This document shows, piece after piece, positions 1 through 6,906 of a stretch of DNA of 64,000 nt. The position numbers and the translations under genes were made by a program. Under the pieces are notes generated by a model. The model was not told the origin of the DNA. It was given only the letters and a program-made list of their open reading frames with translations, and did no database searches. Positions within the stretch are counted from its first letter, which is position 1. The number at the start of each line of letters is the position of its first letter. The stretch comes from an uncultured Oscillospiraceae bacterium. Its GTDB lineage: Bacteria > Bacillota > Clostridia > Oscillospirales > Oscillospiraceae. The DNA lies in assembly GCA_934646185.1 (NCBI GenBank), contig CAKUEH010000001.1:186001-250000 (forward strand), read 5' to 3'.

Positions 1-498
1 TAGCTAAAGCAGAACCAGAAGCCGTCGCGCACGAGTAGTTTTTGCCGCAGAGCATCGGCTTTTTCCGTCTCGCTGTGCGCTTCCAACAGTACGCACAAAC
101 CATAAGCCGTCATGGCAAACTGCAGATCGTCCTCTTCCGCGTCCAGCTCCGCCAGCATATCCTCTATCGGCGCAAAGCCAGCCGCCGCGCGCATAGCTTT
201 CTCATACGCCGTGTGGTGCCCGACGTACATATCCGGGCGGTAATGCTGCTGCAAGGTCTTTTGCTCCTCGTCCGCTTGCCCCGCACGAAGCTGCGAGAGT
301 ACCAGCCAGTAAACATCCGCAATATACATATCGTCGTCCTGCGGCGCGATGGCGAGCGCACCAGCAAAGGCGGCGGTCGCCGCATCATAGTTTTGCAGCA
401 TATACTGCGCCATACCAACGCGGTAGCGCGACTCGACGCTCACGCCGTCCGCCTGTTCGCAGCGGGTATAATCCGCGAGCGCCTGCTTAAATTGCAGC
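1..498 (-). pseudogene. TPR-repeat protein fragment, no start, runs off left edge
   Basis: On the minus strand one frame stays open from the integrase 3' end to position 1 and reads as helical TPR-like sequence (FKQALADYTRCEQ, YDAATAAFAGALAIAPQDD, then a run containing HYRPDMYVGHHTAYE). The A/F/G/P spacing of a TPR helix pair is visible around YDAATAAFAGALAIAPQ. There is no start codon or ribosome binding site at the right end. The frame merges into integrase codons near 490-510, one base out of register with the integrase frame. The 5' part of this gene has therefore been replaced by the recombinase gene. The left end is cut by the window. Family function is unknown (generic tetratricopeptide protein). 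Confidence 0.6.
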
Positions 499-1581
499 GT
501 AAACGTCCAGCGAGAATTCCGCCGAGGCGTGACCGAGGATCTCCGCGACTGTTTTTGGGTCAATGCCGCTCTGGATTGCTAACGTTGAGAACGTGTGTCT
601 GAGATCGTGGAACCGGACGTGCTCCTCGATTCCTGCCTTTTCCAGCACCTTCTTATGAATCCGCCCGACGCAGTCCGGACCGTACATCCCGCCGGTCTTG
701 GGTGACGGGAACATATATGGGCTGAATGGGTGATTCTTTCGGTCTTCGACCAGCAGCCGGATTGCCTCGTCGCTGAGATAGATTTCACGAACCGAATTTT
801 CCGTTTTCGGTTCTGTCACGACCAGTTCTCCCTTGCCGCGCGACACGGATTTGGACACGGTCAGCGTTTTCGTCTGCAAGTTCAGGTCGCTCCACAGCAG
901 TGCCACCAGCTCGCCGCGCCGAAGTCCGGTACTCAGTTCCAGATAGAACATCGACAGGACGCCCCATTCTTCCGCTGCTTTCAGGTAGTCGCGGATTTTC
1001 TCCGGCGGGATGATCTGCATTTTCTTCTTCTCTTTTTTGGGCAGGCGGCAGCCGTTTGCCGGATTGTAGGGAATCAGCCGCTCCGTCACTGCCTGCTCCA
1101 GGCACTGCCGCAGCATCGTGTGTAAGCCGTGGATGGTCTTGTTGCTGAGACTCAGATCGTCCATGTTTTCGTACCGCTGCACTCTGCCGTGCGCTTTCGT
1201 TTCATTGTAGAATTTCTGGATCTGCAGCGTTGTGAGCGCCGTCAGCTTGATGTCCCCGATGCGCGTCACGACATGCTGGTCGATGTAGTTCTTGTAATAT
1301 GCCGCCGTGGATGCGCGGACGGATGGCTTGGCGTATTTCTCGTACCAGAGCTGTGCCCATTCCCCAACCGTGTAATCCCGACGCTTCGTCACATCGATCT
1401 TCTCAAGCTCCTCCATTGCTTTCTGGAGTTTCTCCTTGCATTCGCGCTGCGTCCTCGCGAGGACACTTTTCGCGATTGGTTTCCCCGTCTCCGGATCGAT
1501 ACCTGCCGTGTAACGCCCTTCCCAGCGTCCGTCCTTCCGCTTGCGGATATTGCCCTCGCCGTTTGCCCGTTTTTTCGCCAT
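487..1581 (-). CDS. Tyrosine recombinase / phage-type integrase with an altered C-terminus
   Basis: Site-specific tyrosine recombinase of 364 residues that would excise or integrate a mobile element. Order: N-terminal arm-binding segment (GEGNIRKRKDGRW, about residues 8-20), SAM-like core-binding domain (about 65-170), catalytic domain (about 190-361). Active-site residues are visible: R221 in TGLRRGEL, H325-x-x-R328 in HDLRH, H351 in LGHAS, nucleophile Y361 in SLDVY. The protein stops three residues after the nucleophile, whereas relatives normally carry a further 10-30 residue tail, and the DNA downstream reads as a TPR gene in another frame. I chose the ATG at 1581 (MAKKRANG) because GGAAAGGGG lies 7 nt upstream; an ATG 36 nt further up lacks a site. 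No excisionase or relaxase is nearby, so this looks like the relic end of an element. Confidence 0.88.
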   Translation of the reverse strand: MAKKRANGEGNIRKRKDGRWEGRYTAGIDPETGKPIAKSVLARTQRECKEKLQKAMEELEKIDVTKRRDYTVGEWAQLWYEKYAKPSVRASTAAYYKNYIDQHVVTRIGDIKLTALTTLQIQKFYNETKAHGRVQRYENMDDLSLSNKTIHGLHTMLRQCLEQAVTERLIPYNPANGCRLPKKEKKKMQIIPPEKIRDYLKAAEEWGVLSMFYLELSTGLRRGELVALLWSDLNLQTKTLTVSKSVSRGKGELVVTEPKTENSVREIYLSDEAIRLLVEDRKNHPFSPYMFPSPKTGGMYGPDCVGRIHKKVLEKAGIEEHVRFHDLRHTFSTLAIQSGIDPKTVAEILGHASAEFSLDVYAAI

Positions 1582-1644
1582 CTGTGTTCCCCTTTCCGTT
1601 TTTGGTAACACAAACAACTACCACAGAAAAGTGAGAAAGTCTAA

Positions 1645-1804
1645 GGAAGCTCTGATTAAATCAGCGGCTGTGGACGGCGAGAGATTTTTCGTCAAGACAA
1701 GGTTTGAAAAGTGAAGGAATACTGTATGTATTTCTCGCTTTTCAAACCGCAGGATTGGCGGAAAAGATCCGTCGTCCGCGGTCGGTGATTTAATCAGAGC
1801 TTCC
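1645..1804. repeat. 160-bp palindromic dispersed repeat, copy 1
   Basis: Imperfect palindrome. The termini match over about 19 bp (GGAAGCTCTGATTAAATCA and its inverse at 1786-1804). An inner stem begins at GACGGCGAGAG and closes at GATCCGTCGTC, and the apical stem GGTTTGAAAAG pairs with CTTTTCAAACC around an AGGAATACT...GTATTTC loop. A second copy of almost the same length lies at 25260-25420. Most of the gap between the integrase start and the gdhA remnant is this element. There is no coding potential. Confidence 0.85.
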
Positions 1805-1925
1805 CTGGCAATTTTTTGAAAAATTCGGACATTTTTCAGACTCCGGCATCACGGTTAAAACGCTTATTCTTTGTTTGCTGCGGCGCAGTTTTTGCGTCAG
1901 TTAAAATAGCACAGTATAGTAAAAT

Positions 1926-1953
1926 TCTGGCTGCTAAACCTACAGCAGCCAAA
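1926..1953 (-). terminator. Rho-independent terminator of the gdhA remnant
   Basis: On the minus strand the stem GGCTGCT / AGCAGCC (1944-1950 and 1929-1935) is followed by AGAATTTT, 30 nt past the remnant's stop codon. The terminator survived with the 3' end of the gene. The stretch 1805-1925 shows nothing else recognisable. Confidence 0.6.
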
Positions 1954-1983
1954 ATTGATTATGTAGTAGATGAAGCATTCCGA

Positions 1984-2289
1984 TTAGAACACACCCTGCT
2001 GGTACATAGCCTGTGCGACCTTCTTGAAGCCGACGATGTTGGCGCCTGCGACGAGGTCATAGCCCAGACCATATTCCTCAGCAGCCTCTGCAGAGACCTT
2101 GTGGATGTTCTTCATCATTTTGTGAAGCTGTGCGTCAACTTCCTCAGCCGTCCAAACGAGGCGCTCGGAGTTCTGTGCCATCTCAAGACCGGAAACGCCG
2201 ACACCGCCAGTGTTGACAGCCTTGGAAGGAGCAACGATCATATGCTTCTGCTCACGCAGATACGGCACGCAGAATTTTGTGTCAGACAC
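1984..2289 (-). pseudogene. gdhA: 3' remnant of a glutamate dehydrogenase gene
   Basis: The last ~100 codons of an NAD(P)-dependent glutamate dehydrogenase (oxidative deamination of glutamate to 2-oxoglutarate). The residues SKAVNTGGVGVSGLEMAQNS, RLVWTAEEVD and AGANIVGFKKVAQAM are the C-terminal part of the nucleotide-binding domain and the closing helix of the family. A normal enzyme has about 445 residues, so roughly the first three quarters are missing. The frame stays open upstream to 2619 but homology stops near YLREQKHMIV, and there is no start with a ribosome binding site at the break. An inverted repeat GCAGATACGGC / GCCGTATCTGC (2255-2311) spans the break. The remnant sits next to a recombinase and a palindromic repeat, which suggests loss by rearrangement. 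Confidence 0.82.
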
Positions 2290-2419
2290 CGCGCTCAGTG
2301 CCGCCGTATCTGCAATCAAGGGGTGATGCCGATGCAGTGAGAAAATCCCGCTTTTTACACAACCAACCATACATGCACCGGGAACGTTCGACGCCCCCGG
2401 TGCAACAGCTCGAAAGACA

Positions 2420-2454
2420 GAAAACCGCTGCTGGCAATCCAGCAGCGGTTTTCT
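2420..2454. terminator. Bidirectional terminator hairpin after the histidine kinase
   Basis: Perfect stem AAAACCGCTGCTGG / CCAGCAGCGGTTTT around CAAT. The T tract on the minus strand ends the kinase transcript. The 2312-2419 stretch between it and the gdhA remnant shows no gene. Confidence 0.8.
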
Positions 2455-2461
2455 GCGCATC

Positions 2462-3808
2462 TCATTTGAGTTCGGCTGCGAAGGAAATGACAGTTCCCTG
2501 CACACTGGCACGGATCTGGCCGCGGTGTGCTTCACAGATGCTTTTGGCGATCGAAAGACCGATGCCGAAGCCGCCTGTCGCGGCTGTGCGGGAAGCGTCG
2601 GGGCGATAAAAGCGGTCAAAGAGCCGGTTTAGATCTCCTTCCGGCGCTTGATCGCACACATTTGTCACCGTGAGCTTCACGCCGCGCTTCATCTGTTCCA
2701 TGGACACCTGAATTTCCGTCTCCGGCGCGGCGTATTTGATGGCGTTATCGAGCAAAATCGATACCAACTGGCGTACAGCAGCTTCGTCTCCGCAGTAGGA
2801 AAGCTCCGGCGCAGCTGCGACGCGAATCGTGTGCCCCTTCGACTGCGCAAAATCTGAGAACGATTCAGCCGTATCCGTGACCGCCTCGCTGATGGGGAAC
2901 GGCTTCATATGAAGCGGCGAGGTTTCTTCGTCGTATTTGCAGAGCGTGATGAGCGACTGCACAAGCTCCCGCAGCTTTTCGGTCTGCGCTCTTGCTTTGT
3001 CGATCCACTTCTGCTGCCCGACCTCCATCTCGAGCACCTTCAGACTCGTGCCGATCACCGTGATGGGCGTTTTGAGCTCATGCCCCGCGTCGGTGATGAA
3101 CTGCTTCTGCTGCTCGGACGCTTTGACGACCGGGTCAATGGCCCGGCGGGACAGAAGGACGACCAGCACATAGACCAGCGCAAGGCAGACCGCGTAGGAA
3201 ACGCCCGACCAGACGGCAAGCGTCCGGACCGCGCGCAGCTCCTGATAGCAGTCGAGGAAGACCGCAATCCAGCGGTTTTCACCTTCTTTTACCACACGGA
3301 ATTTGTAGCCCGCAGTGTAAAAGCCATAGCCCGCGCCGTGCTGCAGGGCGGCCTTGATATAGGTATCCGCATCGTCCTCCGTCACGGCGGCGATGTGCGA
3401 GAAATTGCCGCTGTCAAGATTTCCGTCCGCGTCAAAGCGCAGGTAAAAATAGCGCGTGGAGTACGGCGTTTCGGCGTTGAAGGGGCCTCGCGGGCGATCC
3501 GGCTGGCTGTCGGGCTTGTTGTCCGGCTTTTCGTCCAGCTCGGGCGGCGTATGATCTTCTTCCGGCGGAATATGTTCTTCCCCGGCAGCCGCCGTATCCG
3601 GCGGCTGTGTATCCGCTTCTTCCGTATCCGTCGTGCGTTTCGTCGGGATCGTGCCCTGGTTTTCATAGATCATGTCGAGCGTCTGATTCAGATCCCGGTT
3701 CGTCGAAATGAAATTCGCCGCGTTGACGATCAGGCTCAGCGCCAGAAGAACCAGTGCGACAGCGAGCATGGCAATACGGATGAATTTCGTGCGCAGACGT
3801 TTGATCAT
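2462..3808 (-). CDS. Sensor histidine kinase of the surface/polyphosphate module
   Basis: Membrane histidine kinase, 448 residues. TM1 about residues 12-32, then an extracytoplasmic segment to about 195 that includes an unusual Pro/Glu/Asp-rich stretch (about 60-110, PPDT, IPPEEDHTPPELDEKPD), TM2 about 197-220, no clear HAMP domain, HisKA with phospho-acceptor His in DAGHELKTP, then HATPase with N box (LLDNAIKY), DRFYRPD and GFGIGLSIAKS. It should autophosphorylate and pass phosphate to the regulator directly upstream, whose stop codon overlaps its start by 4 bp (ATGA). The acidic, proline-rich sensor could read a surface or cationic signal, but this is inference. The pair has its own promoter at 4506-4534. 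Confidence 0.95.
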   Translation of the reverse strand: MIKRLRTKFIRIAMLAVALVLLALSLIVNAANFISTNRDLNQTLDMIYENQGTIPTKRTTDTEEADTQPPDTAAAGEEHIPPEEDHTPPELDEKPDNKPDSQPDRPRGPFNAETPYSTRYFYLRFDADGNLDSGNFSHIAAVTEDDADTYIKAALQHGAGYGFYTAGYKFRVVKEGENRWIAVFLDCYQELRAVRTLAVWSGVSYAVCLALVYVLVVLLSRRAIDPVVKASEQQKQFITDAGHELKTPITVIGTSLKVLEMEVGQQKWIDKARAQTEKLRELVQSLITLCKYDEETSPLHMKPFPISEAVTDTAESFSDFAQSKGHTIRVAAAPELSYCGDEAAVRQLVSILLDNAIKYAAPETEIQVSMEQMKRGVKLTVTNVCDQAPEGDLNRLFDRFYRPDASRTAATGGFGIGLSIAKSICEAHRGQIRASVQGTVISFAAELK

Positions 3809-4479
3809 TTCCCGGCCTCCAACAGATATCCGATCCCCCGGCTGGCGTTGATCTGCGCGTGCGAGCCGATGGACTTGAGCTTCTTTCTGAGATTTGAAAT
3901 ATTGACCCAGATGACGTTAATCTCAGCCTCACTGTCCCAGCCCCAGATCTTCTCCATCAGCCGCTCGGCGGAAAAGAGCATCCCGGGTGAGCGCAGAAAC
4001 AGCTCCATCAGCTGATACTCCCGTCCGCTGAGCCGGATGCTTTTCTTTCCGCACGAAAGCTCGCCCGAGCCGGGGTCAAGCGTCAGATCGCCGAACGTCA
4101 GAACGCTCGGGCGGTACGCTTCGCTTCTTCGGAGCATCGCCCGCACGCGGGCCAACAGCTCGTCCGGGTCGAAGGGCTTTGGCAGATAATCGTCCGCACC
4201 GGAATCAAAGCCCTCGATGCGGTCGCGCGTCTCGCCGCGGGCCGTAAGCATCATGATGGGCGTCTTGTCTCCGCGTTCCCGCATCCGGCGCAGCGCCGTG
4301 AAGCCGTCCATGCGCGGCATCATCACATCCAGAATGATCGCGTCATAGGCGCTCGACTCTGCGTATTCGCAGGCCGCACGGCCGTCGTGAACAATATCCA
4401 CCGAAAAATGGTTCTTTTCAAAGAATACGCCGAGCGCTTCAGCCAGATCTTCTTCGTCCTCCGCAAGCAAAAGCCGCAT
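3805..4479 (-). CDS. OmpR/PhoB-family response regulator
   Basis: Response regulator of 224 residues. The receiver domain (1-115) has the acidic pocket E7/D8, phospho-acceptor D51 in ILDVMMP, a T in MLTARG and K in LPKPFD. The C-terminal winged helix (about 130-222) carries SGREYQLMELFLRSPG and WVNISNLRKKL. OmpR/PhoB regulators bind tandem half-sites spaced 11 bp. Exactly such repeats (TTTAGG, 11-bp period) lie in front of three transcription units within 5 kb, so these are its likely targets (inference). Translationally coupled to the kinase. A GGAGG-type site lies upstream of ATG 4479. Confidence 0.96.
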   Translation of the reverse strand: MRLLLAEDEEDLAEALGVFFEKNHFSVDIVHDGRAACEYAESSAYDAIILDVMMPRMDGFTALRRMRERGDKTPIMMLTARGETRDRIEGFDSGADDYLPKPFDPDELLARVRAMLRRSEAYRPSVLTFGDLTLDPGSGELSCGKKSIRLSGREYQLMELFLRSPGMLFSAERLMEKIWGWDSEAEINVIWVNISNLRKKLKSIGSHAQINASRGIGYLLEAGK

Positions 4480-4505
4480 ATGCCGCGCCTCCTTCCGTTT
4501 TCCTT

Positions 4506-4534
4506 ATTATACGGGTATGCCTCCAAAACCGCAA
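4506..4534 (-). promoter_or_regulatory. Sigma-A promoter for the two-component pair
   Basis: TTGCGG (4534-4529), 17 nt, TATAAT (4511-4506). It lies just past the DUF4956 stop codon, so regulator and kinase can be made independently of the VTC operon. No TTTAGG repeat is present here. Confidence 0.7.
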
Positions 4535-4537
4535 GCG

Positions 4538-5200
4538 TCAGAGCGCTTCTTTGTACGAAACCCGCGCGCAGACGATATTGAGGTTTCCGTTGCGGCAGCG
4601 CAGCTCATCCAGAAAGTCTTTTGATATCTGCGGCTGGCGGAAGACCACGCGGTACTGAAGCTCATAGAGCGTCCCCATATTGGTCGTCTTCACCTGCTCG
4701 AGGGCACAGGATCTCAGGTACCGGCGGAACACATCGGTAAACAACCCATCATAATCGAGATTTTCCGGGATGGTAATCTTCAGGATCCGCTCTGTCTCGT
4801 CGCCCTTTCCGAAATGCAGCGCGCCCAGCAGCAAAAATGCCGCCGCGAAGATGGCAAAGAACAATGCTGCCAGCCCAAGATAGCCCATGCCTGTGGCAAG
4901 CCCCAGCGTCATGGCGAAGAAGATCGCCGCGATCTCCCGCGCGGAGCCCGGCGCAGAGCGGAACCGGACCAGCCCGAACGCCCCCGCGACCGCTACGCCT
5001 GCGCCAAGATTGCCGTTGACCAGCATAATGACCATCTGCACGGCAAGCGGCAGAACAGCAATCGTCATGCAGAAGCTCTGTGTCGTATGCGTACCGCGCG
5101 TCATGACAAACGCCGCCGCAATGCCAAGCAGCAGGGACGCCGCCGAGCAGAGAAGAAAAATTGGCAGCGTAATATCCATCGTAATCACCGAATCAAGCAC
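4538..5200 (-). CDS. DUF4956 membrane protein, partner of the VTC enzyme
   Basis: Integral membrane protein of 220 residues. Four to five hydrophobic segments (about residues 8-30, 38-60, 62-78, 85-110, 112-135), with the conserved loop FGLVRFRSAPGSAREIAAIFFAM, then a soluble C-terminal alpha/beta domain (about 145-220). This gene usually stands next to VTC-domain genes in Firmicutes, as here. I start it at GTG 5200, which overlaps the VTC stop codon and has GGGAGG 9 nt upstream; the internal ATG at 5179 has no ribosome binding site. The overlap predicts translational coupling and stoichiometric production. By analogy with yeast VTC, where the polymerase is joined to a membrane domain, it may form the export channel for the polyphosphate chain (inference). 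Confidence 0.9.
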   Translation of the reverse strand: MLDSVITMDITLPIFLLCSAASLLLGIAAAFVMTRGTHTTQSFCMTIAVLPLAVQMVIMLVNGNLGAGVAVAGAFGLVRFRSAPGSAREIAAIFFAMTLGLATGMGYLGLAALFFAIFAAAFLLLGALHFGKGDETERILKITIPENLDYDGLFTDVFRRYLRSCALEQVKTTNMGTLYELQYRVVFRQPQISKDFLDELRCRNGNLNIVCARVSYKEAL

Positions 5201-5927
5201 AGAACATATCCTCCCATCTGTTGTTTTGCAGCTGCGGCAGCAGATACCGCTGATAGCACGCGCCGTATTTGGAAAATGACGTTGGGTAAATGGATAGCTC
5301 GGAGAGCGCGCGGCCAAGCCACAAGGGACACACTCCCGGAAGCTTTATTTCCATCAGAACTGCGTCCTGCGGCAAAAGCAGTTGGCCGTAATCGCCGGAA
5401 GCAAGGTCGAGCTTCGACGTGCGCCAGCGTAGGTTCGTGTCAAACGTCACGCGCAGCTCCGTGTCCTCGATTCCCGCGAAGGCCGTGCGGTCGTAGCCGA
5501 TAAAGACCTTTGGAAGCGTTTTGTTGCAGCGCTGGAACCAGTCGATCTCGCGTCCGATCTGGCCGAACGTGTCTTTTTCCAGAAGTCCTGTCAGAAACGG
5601 TTCGACCATCGAAAGCTCCGTCGTCACGCGGCGCTTATACACAACGCCGTCAAATTTCTTTTTGAGCTCCACGAAAACCGTATTGTCTTCTCCGGGTACG
5701 CCGTAGCTGCGCACGCGGAGCTTTTCCTTATAGACAGGCTTTTCGATGGACGCGCGGATCAGGCGGTAATCGTTCGTATCATAATAGAGATTACAGATCG
5801 TGTAGGTCGGATGCGCGTCGGCCTCGAGGTGAGAACCGATGCGGTTTAACAGCGCGTCGCGCTGGGTGCGTGTGAGCATATACTTTTTTTCGACACGCTC
5901 GAAGCTGTATTGAATATCAGATGCCAT
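5193..5927 (-). CDS. VTC-domain polyphosphate polymerase (triphosphate tunnel enzyme)
   Basis: Cytoplasmic triphosphate-tunnel-metalloenzyme of the VTC family, 244 residues, expected to polymerise the gamma-phosphate of ATP into polyphosphate. The tunnel motifs are visible in order: ERVEKKYML (strand 1, residues 10-18), KEKLRVRSYG (R/K pair, ~67-76), VFVELKKKFDGVVYKRR (~84-100), FIGYDRTAF (~142-150), LRVTFDTNLRWR (~157-168), and the metal-binding acidic strand LMEIKLPG (~190-197). The C-terminal helix SFSKYGACYQRYL is typical of the family. There is no SPX or membrane domain; the membrane part is the overlapping DUF4956 gene. It is expressed from a TTTAGG-repeat promoter that faces the MBL gene. 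Direct enzymatic activity of this protein is inferred. Confidence 0.93.
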   Translation of the reverse strand: MASDIQYSFERVEKKYMLTRTQRDALLNRIGSHLEADAHPTYTICNLYYDTNDYRLIRASIEKPVYKEKLRVRSYGVPGEDNTVFVELKKKFDGVVYKRRVTTELSMVEPFLTGLLEKDTFGQIGREIDWFQRCNKTLPKVFIGYDRTAFAGIEDTELRVTFDTNLRWRTSKLDLASGDYGQLLLPQDAVLMEIKLPGVCPLWLGRALSELSIYPTSFSKYGACYQRYLLPQLQNNRWEDMFCA

Positions 5928-5951
5928 ATGCGCTTCCTCCTTTGTGCCGTC

Positions 5952-5984
5952 AGCATAGCAGCCGTACCTAAATACAGCCTAAAG
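5952..5984 (-). promoter_or_regulatory. TTTAGG direct-repeat promoter A (VTC operon)
   Basis: On the minus strand CTTTAGG (5984-5978) and ATTTAGG (5973-5967) are 11 bp apart, then 9 nt, then -10 TATGCT (5957-5952). No -35 hexamer is needed: the second repeat occupies that position, as in PhoB-type activated promoters. Confidence 0.8.
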
Positions 5985-5999
5985 AAATAAGATTGTTTC

Positions 6000-6032
6000 C
6001 TTTAGGTACGATTTAGGAACGCGCTGTATCCT
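6000..6032 (+). promoter_or_regulatory. TTTAGG direct-repeat promoter B (MBL-SLH operon)
   Basis: CTTTAGG (6000-6006) and ATTTAGG (6011-6017), 11 bp apart, then 9 nt and -10 TATCCT (6027-6032). Geometry is identical to sites A and C. Diverges from site A; the two pairs lie back to back. Confidence 0.8.
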
Positions 6033-6054
6033 AGCAGCAGAAAGGGGCGATGCG

Positions 6055-6885
6055 ATGAAACTTCTCCCGATTCTTCTGTCGCTTGCGCTTCTGCTGAGCC
6101 TCACCGGCTGCGGCCGATCGGATGCAGGCGCAAACAGCATGACGGTTTTGTATCTGGACGTCGGCAAAGCAGACTGTACGATTTTGACCGACGGCGCGCA
6201 TACGGTTCTGATCGACTGCGCAGAAACAGATGACGGTGAAACGATCCTCAGCGTGCTCAAGGAAAACCGTATTTCTCAGATTGACCTTCTCATTGTGACA
6301 CATTTTGACAAGGATCACATTGGCGGCGTGCCGGAGGTGCTAAGCAGCTTTTCCATTCTTCACGTCATCGAACCGGACTATGCGCCGGAAAACCCGGAGG
6401 CGGAGGCTTACACCGCATATCGCGCAGCGCTGGAGCTCGCAAGTATTACGCCGGAGGCCGTTTCCGATGCTCTGGACGTAACGCTCGGCGATATGCAGCT
6501 TTCGATCCTCGGCGCGGGCGGCGCAGCCTACGAAAAAAATACCGATAACAACAATTCTCTCGTTGTTACCGTCACGCATTGCGAAAACCGGTTCTTTTTC
6601 GCAGGCGATATTGAAAAGCAGCGCATTGAGGATTTGCTGGAAGCAGGCGTTAGCTCCTGCGATGTATTAAAGGTTCCGCACCACGGGGTTTACAACAAGC
6701 AGCTTCCCGCGCTCTTTGCGGCGCTCGGCATGAAAGAAGCCGTCATCACCTGCTCGGAGAAGAATCCGGCGGACTCAGAAACCATCGATCGCTTAGACGC
6801 GCTCGGCTGCCGGGTCTGGCAGACCGTGAACGGGACCGTCCGCGTTATCAGCAATCAAAACGGCATTACCATTTCACAGAAATAA
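6055..6885 (+). CDS. MBL-fold hydrolase lipoprotein (ComEC C-terminal type)
   Basis: Exported lipoprotein of 276 residues. Signal peptide with lipobox LTGC (Cys at about residue 19), then a metallo-beta-lactamase fold: YLDVGKADCTIL start, metal motif THFDKDHIGG (about 81-90), later FFAGDIEK and VPHHGVYN. This set matches the hydrolase domain of ComEC/Rec2 and its stand-alone lipoprotein relatives, which act on phosphodiester-type substrates outside the membrane; the substrate here is unknown. AAAGGGG precedes the ATG. First gene of a unit with the SLH protein 21 nt downstream, under the TTTAGG promoter. Given the neighbouring VTC gene, a role in trimming an exported polymer is possible but unproven. 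Confidence 0.9.
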   Translation: MKLLPILLSLALLLSLTGCGRSDAGANSMTVLYLDVGKADCTILTDGAHTVLIDCAETDDGETILSVLKENRISQIDLLIVTHFDKDHIGGVPEVLSSFSILHVIEPDYAPENPEAEAYTAYRAALELASITPEAVSDALDVTLGDMQLSILGAGGAAYEKNTDNNNSLVVTVTHCENRFFFAGDIEKQRIEDLLEAGVSSCDVLKVPHHGVYNKQLPALFAALGMKEAVITCSEKNPADSETIDRLDALGCRVWQTVNGTVRVISNQNGITISQK

Positions 6886-6906
6886 CATAGAAAGGATGTT
6901 TTCCCT

